Assembly (NCBI GenBank): GCA_040830705.1
Contig: JBFOME010000008.1
Location: forward strand, 1-64,000
Length of the DNA stretch: 64,000 nucleotides
Direction: 5' to 3'
Source: Ruegeria_C sp040830705
GTDB lineage: Bacteria; Pseudomonadota; Alphaproteobacteria; Rhodobacterales; Rhodobacteraceae
Position numbers and translations under genes: made by a program. Under the pieces are notes generated by a model, which searched no databases, was not told the origin of the DNA, and worked only from the letters and a program-made list of their open reading frames with translations. Positions within the stretch are counted from its first letter, which is position 1. Each line of letters opens with the position of its first letter. Shown here piece after piece: positions 32,715 through 42,928 of the stretch.

Positions 32715-33572
32715 ATGCGCACCGTTTATGTAAATGGCGAATACCTGCCCGAGGACGAGGCCAAGATCTCGATCTTTGACCGCGGCTTCCTGATGGCAGA
32801 CGCCGTCTATGAGGTGACCAGCGTGCTGGACGGCAAGCTGATTGACTTTGATGGTCATGCGGTGCGGTTGGAACGCTCCTTGCGCGAATTGGACATGGCC
32901 GCGCCCTGCACCAAGGACGAGCTGCTGGAGATCCATCGCAAGCTGGTCGAGGAAAACGGCATCGTCGAAGGCCTGGTCTATCTGCAGGTCACGCGTGGCT
33001 CCGACGGCGATCGGGATTTCGTATTCCCGGACCCGGACACCAAGCCCGGTATCGTGCTTTTCACCCAGAACAAGCCGAACCTTGCCGATAGCCCGGCATC
33101 GAAAAAGGGCGCCAAGATCATCTCGATTGATGACATCCGCTGGGGTCGCCGTGACATCAAGACGGTGCAGCTGCTCTACCCGTCCATGGGCAAGATGATG
33201 GCCAAGAAGGCGGGCTGTGACGATGCCTGGATGGTCGAAGATGGCTATGTGACCGAGGGCACCTCGAACAATGCATATTTCATCAAGAACGGCACCATCG
33301 TGACCCGCCCGCTGTCGAACGACATCCTGCATGGGATCACCCGCAAGGCCGTGCTGCGTCTGGCCGAAGAGGCGCAGATGCAGATCGAGGAACGGCTGTT
33401 CACCATCGACGAGGCGAAAGAGGCAGATGAGGCCTTCACCACTTCGGCAAGCGCCTTTGTGATGCCGGTGGTTGAGATCGACGGCGTGCAATTGGGCGAC
33501 GGGACGCCGGGCCCCATCGCCAAGCGCCTGCGCGAGATCTATCTGGACGAAAGCCGCAAAACGGCGATTTGA
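32715..33572 (+). CDS. D-amino acid aminotransferase (class IV PLP), 285 aa
   Basis: Fold-type IV transaminase. The start MRTVYVNGEYLPEDEAKISI is followed by FDRGFLMADAVYEVTSVLDG, with catalytic Lys in the stretch YPSMGKMMAKKAGCDDAWMV and the DAAT-type motif VTEGTSNNAYFIKNGTIVTR. It transfers the amino group from D-alanine or other D-amino acids to 2-oxoglutarate, giving D-glutamate, the substrate of DgcN. Ten bases after dgcA with AGGAGA as ribosome site, so it is the third gene of the operon. Confidence 0.92.
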   Translation: MRTVYVNGEYLPEDEAKISIFDRGFLMADAVYEVTSVLDGKLIDFDGHAVRLERSLRELDMAAPCTKDELLEIHRKLVEENGIVEGLVYLQVTRGSDGDRDFVFPDPDTKPGIVLFTQNKPNLADSPASKKGAKIISIDDIRWGRRDIKTVQLLYPSMGKMMAKKAGCDDAWMVEDGYVTEGTSNNAYFIKNGTIVTRPLSNDILHGITRKAVLRLAEEAQMQIEERLFTIDEAKEADEAFTTSASAFVMPVVEIDGVQLGDGTPGPIAKRLREIYLDESRKTAI

Positions 33573-33603
33573 GCGGTTGGCCGGGCGAGATCGCCCGGCA
33601 CTC

Positions 33604-35520
33604 TCAGAAGACCAGGTTCAGCATGAGCAGCGACACAATCCAGAAGAGCAGCGTCATGATGCCGCCGCTCTTGACGAAATCCAACACCTTGTAGCCTGCG
33701 GGCCCCATGATCAGCGCGTTCACCTGATGGGTCGGGATTATGAACGAGTTCGAGGTCGAGATCGCAACGGTCAGGGCAAACACCGCAGGGTTTGCGCCGG
33801 CTGCGGCGGCGATGGAGACGGCCAGCGGCACCAACAGCACGGTTGCGCCGACGTTGGACATAACCAGCGAAAACACTGTTGCAAGTAGCGCCACGCCTGC
33901 CTGAAGCGCCCAGATCGGCCAGCCGTTCAGGACCAGAAGAATCTGTTGCGCAATCCAGGCAGCAGTGCCTGTATTCTGAACCGCATGGCCTAGCGGGATA
34001 AGGCTCGCGAGTAGGAACACCGTGTTCCAGCCGACGGCGCGATAGGCCTCGTCGATACTCAGTACCCGGCTCAGCATCATGCCCACGGCCCCAACCAACA
34101 GGCAGAGCGACAGGCGGACATCGGTGAACAGGATCAGCGACAGCGAGATTGCGAAGAAAAACAGCGCCCAGCCAACCTTGTGCGGGCGCAGTTCGTCCTG
34201 CGGGAAATCGGCGGTGACCACGACGAAATCTGGATCGCGTTTCAGCCGCATCAGATTGTCCCAGCGGGTATGGCCCACCAGCATGTCGCCCCCGTGGAAC
34301 GGCACCAGACCGATCTGGGTCGGTTCGTGATCCTCGGTCTTCACATGGCTTAGCGTGTCTTCGCCGCGATGGATCGCCAGCAGGCTGAGCCCATAGGTCT
34401 TGCGCAGCAGCAGATCGCGCGGGCTTTTGCCGATTAGCTTGGAATCCGGTGGAATAACCAGTTCCGCGACGCCCGCATTGGTCTGGGCAAACTCTTCGGC
34501 AAAGATGTCCAGATCGGGCCGTACCTTTAGTCCGTACCGCTGGGCGAACTGCCTGACATCGTTGCCTTGGCCGATCACAGCCAGACGGCAGGGCGCGGCA
34601 ATCTCGGCGGTGAGGATCTGCACCATCGAGGACTTGCCGCGGTAGAAAGTCGAGATGATGTAGATGCTGTTCTCGTTGTTGATATCAGCCAGAATCTCAC
34701 CAACCAGCGGGCTGTCTTCAGGGACCTCGACCTCGAAAACGCTGGCGTCCAGCCCGTAGACCCGTTGCAGGTATTCCGAAGTGCCCTGAGCGGAGGCAAC
34801 TTCGCTCGTCTCGGACGATCCGGGCAGCACCCACCGGCCCAAAAGCAGGAAATAGAGGATGCCGGTCAGGATCAGAACGAACCCTATGGGCGTGACCGAA
34901 AACAGGCCGAAGGGCTGCATCTTCTGGCCCTCGGGCAGGGTGGCATTGGCGCTTTGGATCAAGTCGTTGAGCAAGATCAATGGCGAGGAACCCACCATTG
35001 TCATGGTGCCGCCCAGAATGGCGCAGAAGCCCATTGGCATCAGCAACCGGCTGAGCGGAATGCCCGACCGGACCGAGATGCGGCTGACCACCGGCAGGAA
35101 CAGGGCGGCCGCGCCCACATTCTGCAAAAAGCTTGAAATGAAGCCCACAGTGCCCGACACGATGGGCAGAATCCGCGCCTCGGTGGTGCCGCCATATTTC
35201 AGGATTTTGGCGGCGACCTTGTTCATGATCCCGGTTCGGTCCAGCCCCGCGCCCACAATCATCACGGCGATGATCGAGATCACCGCGTTCGAGGCGAACC
35301 CATCAAACAGGTGGGTCGGGTCGGCCAGATTGTCCATGCCCGGCAGGTAGCTAAGGACACCCAGCAGAACCAGCACCAGCAAGGCGGCAAGGTCGATGCG
35401 TATGATTTCCGAAACAAAAAGAAAGACGGTAAAGGCGAGCATCGCGGCAACGACACCCATTTCAAATGTAAAAGCTAGGGGTTCCAAATTTGTACTCTCA
35501 GCGGCGCGTGGAATGGGCAA
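33604..35520 (-). CDS. SLC13-family permease with two TrkA-C domains, 638 aa
   Basis: Divalent-anion:Na+ symporter type (CitMHS/SLC13). It has hydrophobic halves on both sides (about 17-235 and 440-638), each with an ion-transport-like repeat: SFLQNVGAAALFLPVVSRIS and LVMSNVGATVLLVPLAVSIA. Between them are two cytoplasmic RCK/TrkA-C domains (about 260-420: VYGLDASVFEVEVPEDSPLV and AGVAELVIPPDSKLIGKSPR). Members move sulphate, dicarboxylates or related anions. The end IPTHQVNALIMGPAGYKVLD is typical. The first 16 residues may be a leader; an internal ATG (MGVVAAML) is an alternative. Opposite strand to the D-amino-acid operon (31 bases between stops). Confidence 0.92.
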   Translation of the reverse strand: MPIPRAAESTNLEPLAFTFEMGVVAAMLAFTVFLFVSEIIRIDLAALLVLVLLGVLSYLPGMDNLADPTHLFDGFASNAVISIIAVMIVGAGLDRTGIMNKVAAKILKYGGTTEARILPIVSGTVGFISSFLQNVGAAALFLPVVSRISVRSGIPLSRLLMPMGFCAILGGTMTMVGSSPLILLNDLIQSANATLPEGQKMQPFGLFSVTPIGFVLILTGILYFLLLGRWVLPGSSETSEVASAQGTSEYLQRVYGLDASVFEVEVPEDSPLVGEILADINNENSIYIISTFYRGKSSMVQILTAEIAAPCRLAVIGQGNDVRQFAQRYGLKVRPDLDIFAEEFAQTNAGVAELVIPPDSKLIGKSPRDLLLRKTYGLSLLAIHRGEDTLSHVKTEDHEPTQIGLVPFHGGDMLVGHTRWDNLMRLKRDPDFVVVTADFPQDELRPHKVGWALFFFAISLSLILFTDVRLSLCLLVGAVGMMLSRVLSIDEAYRAVGWNTVFLLASLIPLGHAVQNTGTAAWIAQQILLVLNGWPIWALQAGVALLATVFSLVMSNVGATVLLVPLAVSIAAAAGANPAVFALTVAISTSNSFIIPTHQVNALIMGPAGYKVLDFVKSGGIMTLLFWIVSLLMLNLVF

Positions 35521-35967
35521 TGCGGATTGGATCGCGGGCGGATTGTCCCGCGCGGCAGAGCGTCATCGGAGGCGGTGGCTGCGGTCACCTGCATTGGGCT
35601 GTATGTGACCCTGTGATCTCGTATTCTGCGCGTCTGGCATTGCTGTCCCTTGGACTTTCTATTTGTGCACAAAAATCCGGCAGTTGGAAAGAAAAAGACC
35701 TGCTGGCCCGGAAAGGGCGGCGGGGATGGTGGTTCTTTGGTCGGGCGTGAGGGTCAGACCGGGGGCGTGTAGAGAGGGGCGCAGGACCGAGCGACCACGG
35801 GTGCCATGCGGGTGTCGGGCATCAGGTGATGGTGTCAAGCATCGGGTGTCTTCGCTGCACGGGCATCGCTGTTGCGCGGCGCGGGTCTTGAAACCGTCTG
35901 ATTTTAGCACACCATAAACAAGTGAAAATCGACTATGCTTGCCTTCATCAGTAGACAGGAGATTACG
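35521..35967. other. 447-base intergenic region
   Basis: No convincing gene. It holds a G+C-rich hairpin CGCGGG-N8-CCCGCG near 35535-35554 just upstream of the SLC13 gene, and two 20-base tandem units at 35811-35850. Just before the small gene at 35968 the sequence becomes A+T-rich (35895-35945), as expected of a promoter, but no clear -35/-10 pair was found. Confidence 0.4.
35811..35850 (+). repeat. two 20-bp imperfect tandem repeats
   Basis: Unit 1 (35811-35830) and unit 2 (35831-35850) both read GGTGTC-N2-GCATC-R-GGTG and agree at 15 of 20 positions. They lie about 120 bases before the small gene at 35968. Possibly a regulator site, possibly chance in G+C-rich DNA. Confidence 0.4.
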
Positions 35968-36165
35968 ATGCTCTATCCACTTGCGACGCTTGAAGCCGAT
36001 AAATTGAGCGCGATTCGGGAGCTTGAACAAGAAATCGGAAGTCCGGTTGTCGCGCTGAGCGCTGTCGAAGCGGATACGGCTACGCTGCCGAAAAACCAGC
36101 TTAAGAAGTTGCAGGCGCTTGAAGACGAGCTCGACATCGTTCTCGTCGCCGTGCGGCCCAGCTAG
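35968..36165 (+). CDS. small hypothetical protein, 65 aa
   Basis: ATG 35968 with AGGAGA five bases upstream. It starts MLYPLATLEADKLSAIRELE and has a helical middle with NQLKKLQALEDELDIVLVAV at the end. No signal or membrane part. I do not recognise it with certainty; size and sequence look like a conserved small cytosolic protein. Alone, between two minus-strand genes. Confidence 0.65.
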   Translation: MLYPLATLEADKLSAIRELEQEIGSPVVALSAVEADTATLPKNQLKKLQALEDELDIVLVAVRPS

Positions 36166-36196
36166 GGTATCCGAGCTGGCCCCTGTCGAGGTCGCC

Positions 36197-36634
36197 TCAC
36201 GCTAAAAGCGTTTTTGTGTAGTTGATCATGGTCGGACCAAGCCGCTCGTGCATGTATGGTTTGCCCGCGATCCAGCCAAGTCCTTCGTAGAAGCGACGCG
36301 CGTCCCTGTTTGCTTCCAGCACGCGCAGCCGCGCCACGCTGTGCCCACGGTCCACTATCTGTTTCTCCAACCGGCGTAACAACTCGGTGCCCACGCCATC
36401 GCCACGCGCATCAGGTGATACCCAGATGTCATCGACGAGGTCATCGACCGTGACCCCGACACCAACCAGCGTTTCGTCACGGAACGCCAACAGGCTGTTG
36501 GCCAGAAGTGAATCCTCGGTGGTCGTCGTGGGAATATCGTCGATCAGGTGTCCATAGACCTCGGTCACGATCTCGGTAATGAACGCCCTGATGTTGTGAA
36601 CATCTTCGGATTTGGCTGTTCTGAATGTGATCAT
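36197..36634 (-). CDS. GNAT-family N-acetyltransferase, 145 aa
   Basis: GNAT fold: beta-1 ITFRTAKSEDVHNIRAFITE, the acetyl-CoA loop SPDARGDGVGTELLRRLEKQ (Q/R-x-x-G-x-G/A with a D in place of Q) and motif B LRVLEANRDARRFYEGLGWI. The acceptor is unknown. No operon partner; the next minus-strand gene upstream is 66 bases away. Confidence 0.9.
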   Translation of the reverse strand: MITFRTAKSEDVHNIRAFITEIVTEVYGHLIDDIPTTTTEDSLLANSLLAFRDETLVGVGVTVDDLVDDIWVSPDARGDGVGTELLRRLEKQIVDRGHSVARLRVLEANRDARRFYEGLGWIAGKPYMHERLGPTMINYTKTLLA

Positions 36635-36699
36635 CGGTCATCATGGGCAGTCGGCTGGAGCAGGCAAAGCCATGCCGCCATCAGCCCGACCCGAGAGGG

Positions 36700-37014
36700 C
36701 TATTTCTTGTCCAGCACGTTTTCCTTGAAGGCGGTTTCGAATTCTGCCTGTTTTGCCGGGCTGGCCTCGGTCTGATACTTGGATTTCCACTCATCCATCG
36801 TCATGCCGTAGAAGATCTCGCGGGCCTCTGCCTTGCCCATTTCGATGCCTTTTTCATTCGCCGCTTCCTGGTACCAGCGGCTCAGGCAGTTGCGGCAGAA
36901 ACCGGCGAGGTTCATCATGTCGATGTTCTGCACGTCGGTGCGATCCTGCATCAGATGCTGTTGCAGGCGGCGAAAGGCAGCAGCCTGAAGCTCGATTTCG
37001 GTTTGATGGTCCAT
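36700..37014 (-). CDS. DUF1244 family protein, 104 aa
   Basis: Small conserved protein. It starts MDHQTEIELQAAAFRRLQQH with the family core DVQNIDMMNLAGFCRNCLSR followed by WYQEAANEKGI. The C-R-N-C pair is conserved in the family and may bind metal. ATG 37014 with GGAG seven bases upstream; the frame start at 37059 is not used. Function unknown. Confidence 0.9.
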   Translation of the reverse strand: MDHQTEIELQAAAFRRLQQHLMQDRTDVQNIDMMNLAGFCRNCLSRWYQEAANEKGIEMGKAEAREIFYGMTMDEWKSKYQTEASPAKQAEFETAFKENVLDKK

Positions 37015-37110
37015 GTTACGGCTCCGAGTAAGAGATGGGCTGTCTTGCAGTAACACCACAGGGCGTCCGGGAAAACAAATGGTTGCCGCTGTTCGCCGCC
37101 TGACTTGCGA

Positions 37111-37350
37111 TCAGGCCAGTTTCAGCGCCAGCCAGGGCGTAAGGCAGAAGATCAGCGTCAGAATCTTGTAGTTTGCCAGGTAAGAGAAGTAGGCCTTTCG
37201 CATGTCGGCGGGGCTCATATCAAACATTCTGCCGTGAATGTCAGCCACCCGGTCTTTCAGCAGGATGACCATGATCGTGCTGAAGCCCAGGATCGCGAGA
37301 TTAAGGAGTGTTATCCATCCAAAAACGGTGGCGAGCATATCCTGTGTCAT
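37111..37350 (-). CDS. DUF6868-like small membrane protein, 79 aa
   Basis: Two membrane helices (about residues 8-32 and 58-76) around a short loop DRVADIHGRMFDMSPADMRK. The ATG at 37350 has a strong GGAGGTG site; the frame start at 37362 overlaps it. The pattern agrees with the small DUF6868 family of two-helix proteins, function unknown. Confidence 0.7.
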   Translation of the reverse strand: MTQDMLATVFGWITLLNLAILGFSTIMVILLKDRVADIHGRMFDMSPADMRKAYFSYLANYKILTLIFCLTPWLALKLA

Positions 37351-37436
37351 AGGCACCTCCATCGCGCTCGAGATGGGCGTCGTGCGGTCTCAGCACAAGA
37401 ATAGGTTCGGTGGTTGCATGGCCTCCAGACACTATG

Positions 37437-38174
37437 TCACAGGCGACTGTCCTCAAGCGCGCCTTGCAGGATCGGGGCCAGCCGCTCTGCCCAAGTGCGT
37501 TGCCCGGCATGATCGGCGATCAGGTCGTTGCGCAGCTCGATCAGGGCGTTGGGGCGATGGTGCTCTGTGCAGTGTTGGTCGATGGAATCCCCGGGCAGCA
37601 CGCCGGTATAAGGCTCGTTCGCGCCGACGCAGATATCTCCTTCGGTTTCCAGCCGGTCAATCAGCGGGCGCGCAAAGCGGTCGTCCGGTGTGTGCAGTAC
37701 GCCGACATGCCAGGGCCTCGGTGCCCGTCCCCGCAGTTGCCGGGTAAAGGAATGCATGGCGATCACCACCATATGCGGCAGCGATGCCAATTTCTCCAAT
37801 GCCCTGTGATAGGGGCGGTAGCACAGGTCAAGCCGCCGCTCTCGCTCTGCCGTGTCGGCATGGCGATTTGCAGGGATGAGTGACCCATCATAGAGCTTCA
37901 TCAGCAATGTGGGGTCATCCTCGCCCCGGTTGGGGTCGATGACCAGCCGCGAGAAATTTGCCGCAATCACAGGCGCGTTCAGCAATTCACCCAGATGTTT
38001 CGAAACCTCATAAGCACCAACATCATAGGCGATATGACGCTCCATATCCTCGCGCGGCAGGCCCAGGTCGCCGCTGTTGATCGCGGGGGGCACCATGTTG
38101 GTGGCGTGATCGCAGGTGATTAGCCAGCGACCGGGGCGATCCTCACCATGGATAAAAAAAGGGGAATATGTCAT
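37437..38174 (-). CDS. N-formylglutamate amidohydrolase family protein, 245 aa
   Basis: N-formylglutamate deformylase-like fold. Motifs: LITCDHATNMVPPAINSGDL with the metal ligand His, ERHIAYDVGAYEVSKHLGEL, NFSRLVIDPNRGEDDPTLLM, VVIAMHSFTRQLRG and NALIELRNDLIADHAGQRTW. Some relatives remove formyl groups in histidine breakdown (HutG); no hut genes are here, so the actual substrate may differ. ATG 38174. Divergent from pyk with 116 bases between. Confidence 0.9.
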   Translation of the reverse strand: MTYSPFFIHGEDRPGRWLITCDHATNMVPPAINSGDLGLPREDMERHIAYDVGAYEVSKHLGELLNAPVIAANFSRLVIDPNRGEDDPTLLMKLYDGSLIPANRHADTAERERRLDLCYRPYHRALEKLASLPHMVVIAMHSFTRQLRGRAPRPWHVGVLHTPDDRFARPLIDRLETEGDICVGANEPYTGVLPGDSIDQHCTEHHRPNALIELRNDLIADHAGQRTWAERLAPILQGALEDSRL

Positions 38175-38290
38175 CAGCCTGTCATCTTGTTTGCCGCACC
38201 TCTAGGACAGTTGCCTGTAAAAGGGAATTGGGTCATAAGCAGCGCGAACGATGTTTGCGGTAACATCTGGGGCAGCAGGAGAGCAAGACG

Positions 38291-39736
<1,446 letters not shown>

Positions 39737-39763
39737 GGTAGGACTTCAACTAAGTTAGAGAGA

Positions 39764-39793
39764 TCCAAGCCAACCGACAACGGTAGGCTTGGA
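39764..39793. terminator. inverted repeat behind pyk, without T-run
   Basis: TCCAAGCC (39764-39771) and GGCTTGGA (39786-39793) form eight perfect pairs around 14 bases. No T-run follows, so as a terminator it would be weak. It may also mark the left edge of the A+T-richer patch that follows. Confidence 0.35.
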
Positions 39794-39868
39794 CGATATC
39801 AGCAGCGTAGTCGTGCTGCATCTCAAAGGTCAGCAATGCGGGAAAAACCTGCCATCGTTCTTGTCTTA

Positions 39869-40339
39869 CTAGGGTGCTTGTAAAAACATGACGCCACGGC
39901 CACTAGGCTCATCAAATATGATCGCTACAATCTCGCGGTTTTCGGAACGGTAGTATAACCCTGCCTTTTCGCCAAATAGGATGGTATCCGCATCGTCAGT
40001 TATATTTCGAAGACACTCCTTGCTATCCAGAATTGTGGCACTCACGCCTGCCCCTCGATATCCATCGGCATCCGCTTGCGCAAATTCTTGCAATGACCGG
40101 GTTCGCATCCAAAGTCCATTAACACTCTGATCGTGAAATCTTTTGCTGGCAGGTGGCAAAGCTACGGAGAACAGAGCAACTGAAGCGCCGAGAAGCTCTG
40201 AACAGGTTTCAACCAATGCAATCTGGGCTTCCGGTGGAAGGATCTCAGTAAGGGTTTCTTCGAGCCTTGCGTCTCTAGAGCATCCAAGCATCGTGAGTAG
40301 TGCCGCTGTCAATAGCCCTATGGAGTCAGTTTTTTTCAC
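39869..40339 (-). CDS. putative lipoprotein, 156 aa
   Basis: A short lipoprotein signal (MKKTDSIGLLTAALLTMLGC, lipidated Cys20) is followed by a 135-residue domain. It has no recognised motif; a long helix early (EETLTEILPPEAQIALVETC) and a beta-rich end (GLYYRSENREIVAIIFDEPS) are visible. A+T content is higher than the neighbours and codon use differs, so it was probably acquired. Function unknown. Confidence 0.65.
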   Translation of the reverse strand: MKKTDSIGLLTAALLTMLGCSRDARLEETLTEILPPEAQIALVETCSELLGASVALFSVALPPASKRFHDQSVNGLWMRTRSLQEFAQADADGYRGAGVSATILDSKECLRNITDDADTILFGEKAGLYYRSENREIVAIIFDEPSGRGVMFLQAP

Positions 40340-40453
40340 TCTAGATTTTGATGCCTGATCTACACGATGGATACAGTATCACTGCCGTGAAACTCTGCAA
40401 TCCGCTTACAGTCAATAAGGGCTCATAGCCGTCATCCGACGTTTCCTGTCAGG

Positions 40454-40987
40454 TTGACCAGCGCGCCCGACGCGTTCAACGGCGGCTCAGCGGACAAGGC
40501 CACTGTCCAGCCAGAAAACAAATCCATCTTTAGACTTGTTACGCGAGATGGCGTGACTAAAGTCGGTCGCATGGGATCAACCGTTCGTTTCTTGGTGCTC
40601 TTGGCTGCCTCGACATTTGGCCTTGCCGTATTCGCCTATGGCGTCGCCGGAATGCTCACACCTTTCTACGCAGGTGCGTGGCCAATCTTCCTTTCCTACG
40701 TAGTATTGTTTCTAGCTGCTTTGTTGATGCCAATCAAAGCGGGGCTAAACGCAAGGTTCTTCAAAGCTTTGACAGGAGCAGCACTGTTCAACTTTCTTTT
40801 CCTATACCTTGCCAAAGCCAACATGGAGACGTCACGGGAGGTACTATTCGTTCATGGCTTGCCGACCCTGTACGGCGTCATTTTTCAGCTAACTCTCTGT
40901 GTGGGTATACTCATGTTTGCGACTGGAATGTCTTCCGTTATTCGAGACTTCAGCCAACTTCTGGCTCGAATTGGTTTAAAAAAGTAA
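40454..40987 (+). CDS. putative membrane protein, about 177 aa
   Basis: Four hydrophobic segments (about residues 44-70, 75-93, 101-119 and 134-158) with no recognisable family. The start is unsure: TTG 40454 gives 177 residues, ATG 40571 gives 138 residues and begins just before the first membrane segment; neither has a strong ribosome site. Like its divergent neighbour it has lower G+C than the chromosome. Function unknown. Confidence 0.5.
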   Translation: MTSAPDAFNGGSADKATVQPENKSIFRLVTRDGVTKVGRMGSTVRFLVLLAASTFGLAVFAYGVAGMLTPFYAGAWPIFLSYVVLFLAALLMPIKAGLNARFFKALTGAALFNFLFLYLAKANMETSREVLFVHGLPTLYGVIFQLTLCVGILMFATGMSSVIRDFSQLLARIGLKK

Positions 40988-41059
40988 AGGTAATGGCAGT
41001 TCTTGAAGATCCGAAATCAAGACGGTCGATTTGGGCTCACTGTTGTCGTTCGTGCCCAT

Positions 41060-41100
41060 GACAAAGACGCGCCGGTGGAGGCGCGCCTTTGTCTTTGCTT
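41060..41100. terminator. strong hairpin terminator between membrane protein and pyrophosphatase gene
   Basis: GACAAAGACGCGCC (41060-41073) pairs with GGCGCGCCTTTGTC (41080-41093) with one mismatch and a six-base loop, then TTTGCTT. The outer AAAG/CTTT pairs give A-runs and T-runs for both strands. It probably ends the pyrophosphatase gene (stop at 41110) and transcripts from the left. Confidence 0.75.
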
Positions 41101-41109
41101 CTGGACTGA

Positions 41110-42030
41110 TCAGACCTTCAGATTCGGAATAATCTGCTTCTTGCGGCTCATCACGCCGGGCAGAACAACCGTGTCGCCCGCAGGCGCGGCGTCGAAGGAT
41201 TTCTCGGCCACGGATTTCACCAGATCGTTGGGCACCAGCAGCGTGGCTTCTTCGTTCAGGATGTCCACCACGAAGAGTAACACCTGATCGACGCCGTCCT
41301 CGGTGGCGACGGTGGTCATGCTGTCCATCAGTGATGCCTTGCGGTCCAGCACAACGCCGGGTGCTGTGGTTTCCAGAACCGAGACGCGAAACTTGGTGCC
41401 GTCGACGGCGTATTCCTTGCTGTCCATGCGCAGCAACTCGGCGTCAGAGAAGCTGGAGACATCCGATTTTGCGGCGAACATCTCGGCGGCATAGGCCGAC
41501 ACATCCAGCCCAAGTTCACCGGCCAGTTTGTCGGCCACGGCGCGGTCATGGTCGGTGGTGGTGGGCGAGCGGAACTCCAGCGTGTCGCTGAGGATGCAGG
41601 TCAGCGCCGCGCCCTTGATGGCTTCGGGCATCTTGGCGGCATCATCCCCGATCAGGTCCATCATGATGGTTGCCGTGCAGGCCAGCGGGCGCACGGTGAT
41701 GTCGATCGGGCCTTTGGTTTCCAGCCCGCCGACCAGCTTGTGGTGATCGATGATGGCCCGGATATCTGCACTGTTGATGCTGTCGGGCAGTTCGGCGGGG
41801 TTGTTGGTGTCGACGATGACAACTGGCGCGTCCTCTGCCACGTCCGAAATGATCTCGGGCTTTTCCAGGCCCCAGCGTTCCAGCATGAAGGCAGCCTCTG
41901 TATTGGGTTCGCCCAACAGCACGGGTTTGGCAGCCTCGCCCTTGATCTCGTTCAGGTACCAGGACCACAGGATGGGTGATCCGGTGGAATCGGTATCGGG
42001 GGATTTATGTCCGAAGACTTGGGTGGTCAT
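41110..42030 (-). CDS. ppaC: manganese-dependent inorganic pyrophosphatase
   Basis: A family II pyrophosphatase (DHH superfamily) splitting pyrophosphate into two phosphates. The metal-site motifs are VFGHKSPDTDSTGSPI, VVIVDTNNP, IRAIIDHHKLVGG and ILSDTLEFRSPTTTDHD. The C-terminal DHHA2 part ends VVLPGVMSRKKQIIPNL, with the conserved S-R-K-K-Q that binds phosphate. 306 residues, as expected. Single gene. Confidence 0.96.
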   Translation of the reverse strand: MTTQVFGHKSPDTDSTGSPILWSWYLNEIKGEAAKPVLLGEPNTEAAFMLERWGLEKPEIISDVAEDAPVVIVDTNNPAELPDSINSADIRAIIDHHKLVGGLETKGPIDITVRPLACTATIMMDLIGDDAAKMPEAIKGAALTCILSDTLEFRSPTTTDHDRAVADKLAGELGLDVSAYAAEMFAAKSDVSSFSDAELLRMDSKEYAVDGTKFRVSVLETTAPGVVLDRKASLMDSMTTVATEDGVDQVLLFVVDILNEEATLLVPNDLVKSVAEKSFDAAPAGDTVVLPGVMSRKKQIIPNLKV

Positions 42031-42145
42031 GTCAGCGTCCTATCGTCAAGATTTGCGCGCCTTATAGGAGGGGCGGGGCGGCTTGTCACCCGGGCTGTTG
42101 GCGGCAAATGGACGCCGGCTCGCCAGTGTCATAGAACTGGGTGCA

Positions 42146-42817
42146 ATGGAGCGCGAGCAGGATCTTTATGCGCCGGTCAAGGCGCTGCTGGAACGGCAAG
42201 GATACCTCGTCAAAGGCGAGGTTGGGGCCGCAGATGTGGTGGCCCGGCGCGGCGATGAGCCAGTTGTGATCGTTGAGCTGAAGCTGCGATTCTCGCTGGC
42301 GCTCTATCATCAGGCGATCGCGCGGCTCAGGCTTACCGACTTGGTCTATCTGGCGGTGCCAAGGCCCACAGGACGCAGCCAGCGGCGAGTGCTTCGAGAT
42401 AACACCGCCATGTGCCGTCGATTGGGGATCGGCCTGATCACCGTGCGTGGCGACGGGCGGGCCGAGGTGCAATGTGATCCGGGGCCATATGCGCCGCGCA
42501 AGTCGCGCAAACATGCCGACCGATTGTTGCGCGAGTTCGATCGGTTGCAGGGCGACCCCAACGCGGGCGGGGCGACGCGGCACGGGATTGTCACCGCCTA
42601 CCGGCAGGACGCGCTGCGGTGCGCCGCTCATCTGGCCGAACATGGGGTGACTAAGGGGGCAACAGTGGCGCAGGCGACCGGCGTGGCGTCTGCGACGCGG
42701 CTGATGCGTGACAATCATTACGGTTGGTTCGAACGCGTTGAAACCGGCGTTTACGCATTGACCGAGGCGGGGGCCGACGGGCTGCGTCATTGGGCCTATA
42801 GCTGGGATCAGGATTGA
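42146..42817 (+). CDS. DUF2161 protein with PD-(D/E)xK nuclease-like motif, 223 aa
   Basis: The N-terminal half has the PD-(D/E)xK arrangement: AADVVARRGDEPVVIVELKL, where D and E-x-K are spaced as in this nuclease fold, preceded by REQDLYAPVKALLERQGYLV. The C-terminal half resembles a winged-helix region (HGVTKGATVAQATGVASATR, then NHYGWFERVETGVYALTEAG). The DUF2161 family is annotated as putative phosphodiesterase. ATG 42146 fits the family; the frame from 42083 is longer. Target unknown; standing next to the pyrophosphatase gene gives no hint. Confidence 0.85.
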   Translation: MEREQDLYAPVKALLERQGYLVKGEVGAADVVARRGDEPVVIVELKLRFSLALYHQAIARLRLTDLVYLAVPRPTGRSQRRVLRDNTAMCRRLGIGLITVRGDGRAEVQCDPGPYAPRKSRKHADRLLREFDRLQGDPNAGGATRHGIVTAYRQDALRCAAHLAEHGVTKGATVAQATGVASATRLMRDNHYGWFERVETGVYALTEAGADGLRHWAYSWDQD

Positions 42818-42928
42818 GCCGCGCCCTTTGGCACAAAATCTTCACGCGGATTTCATGCGCGCATGGCGTGCCTGTTACACGCGCGCCTTTCTGTGCAGCC
42901 ACACGTCAACGCCGATAGGGAGCTTCTC

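Noticed and set aside
31715..32722. 335-codon minus-strand frame opposite dgcA
   Set aside because: Antisense to an enolase-superfamily gene with all catalytic motifs; no ribosome site or domain.
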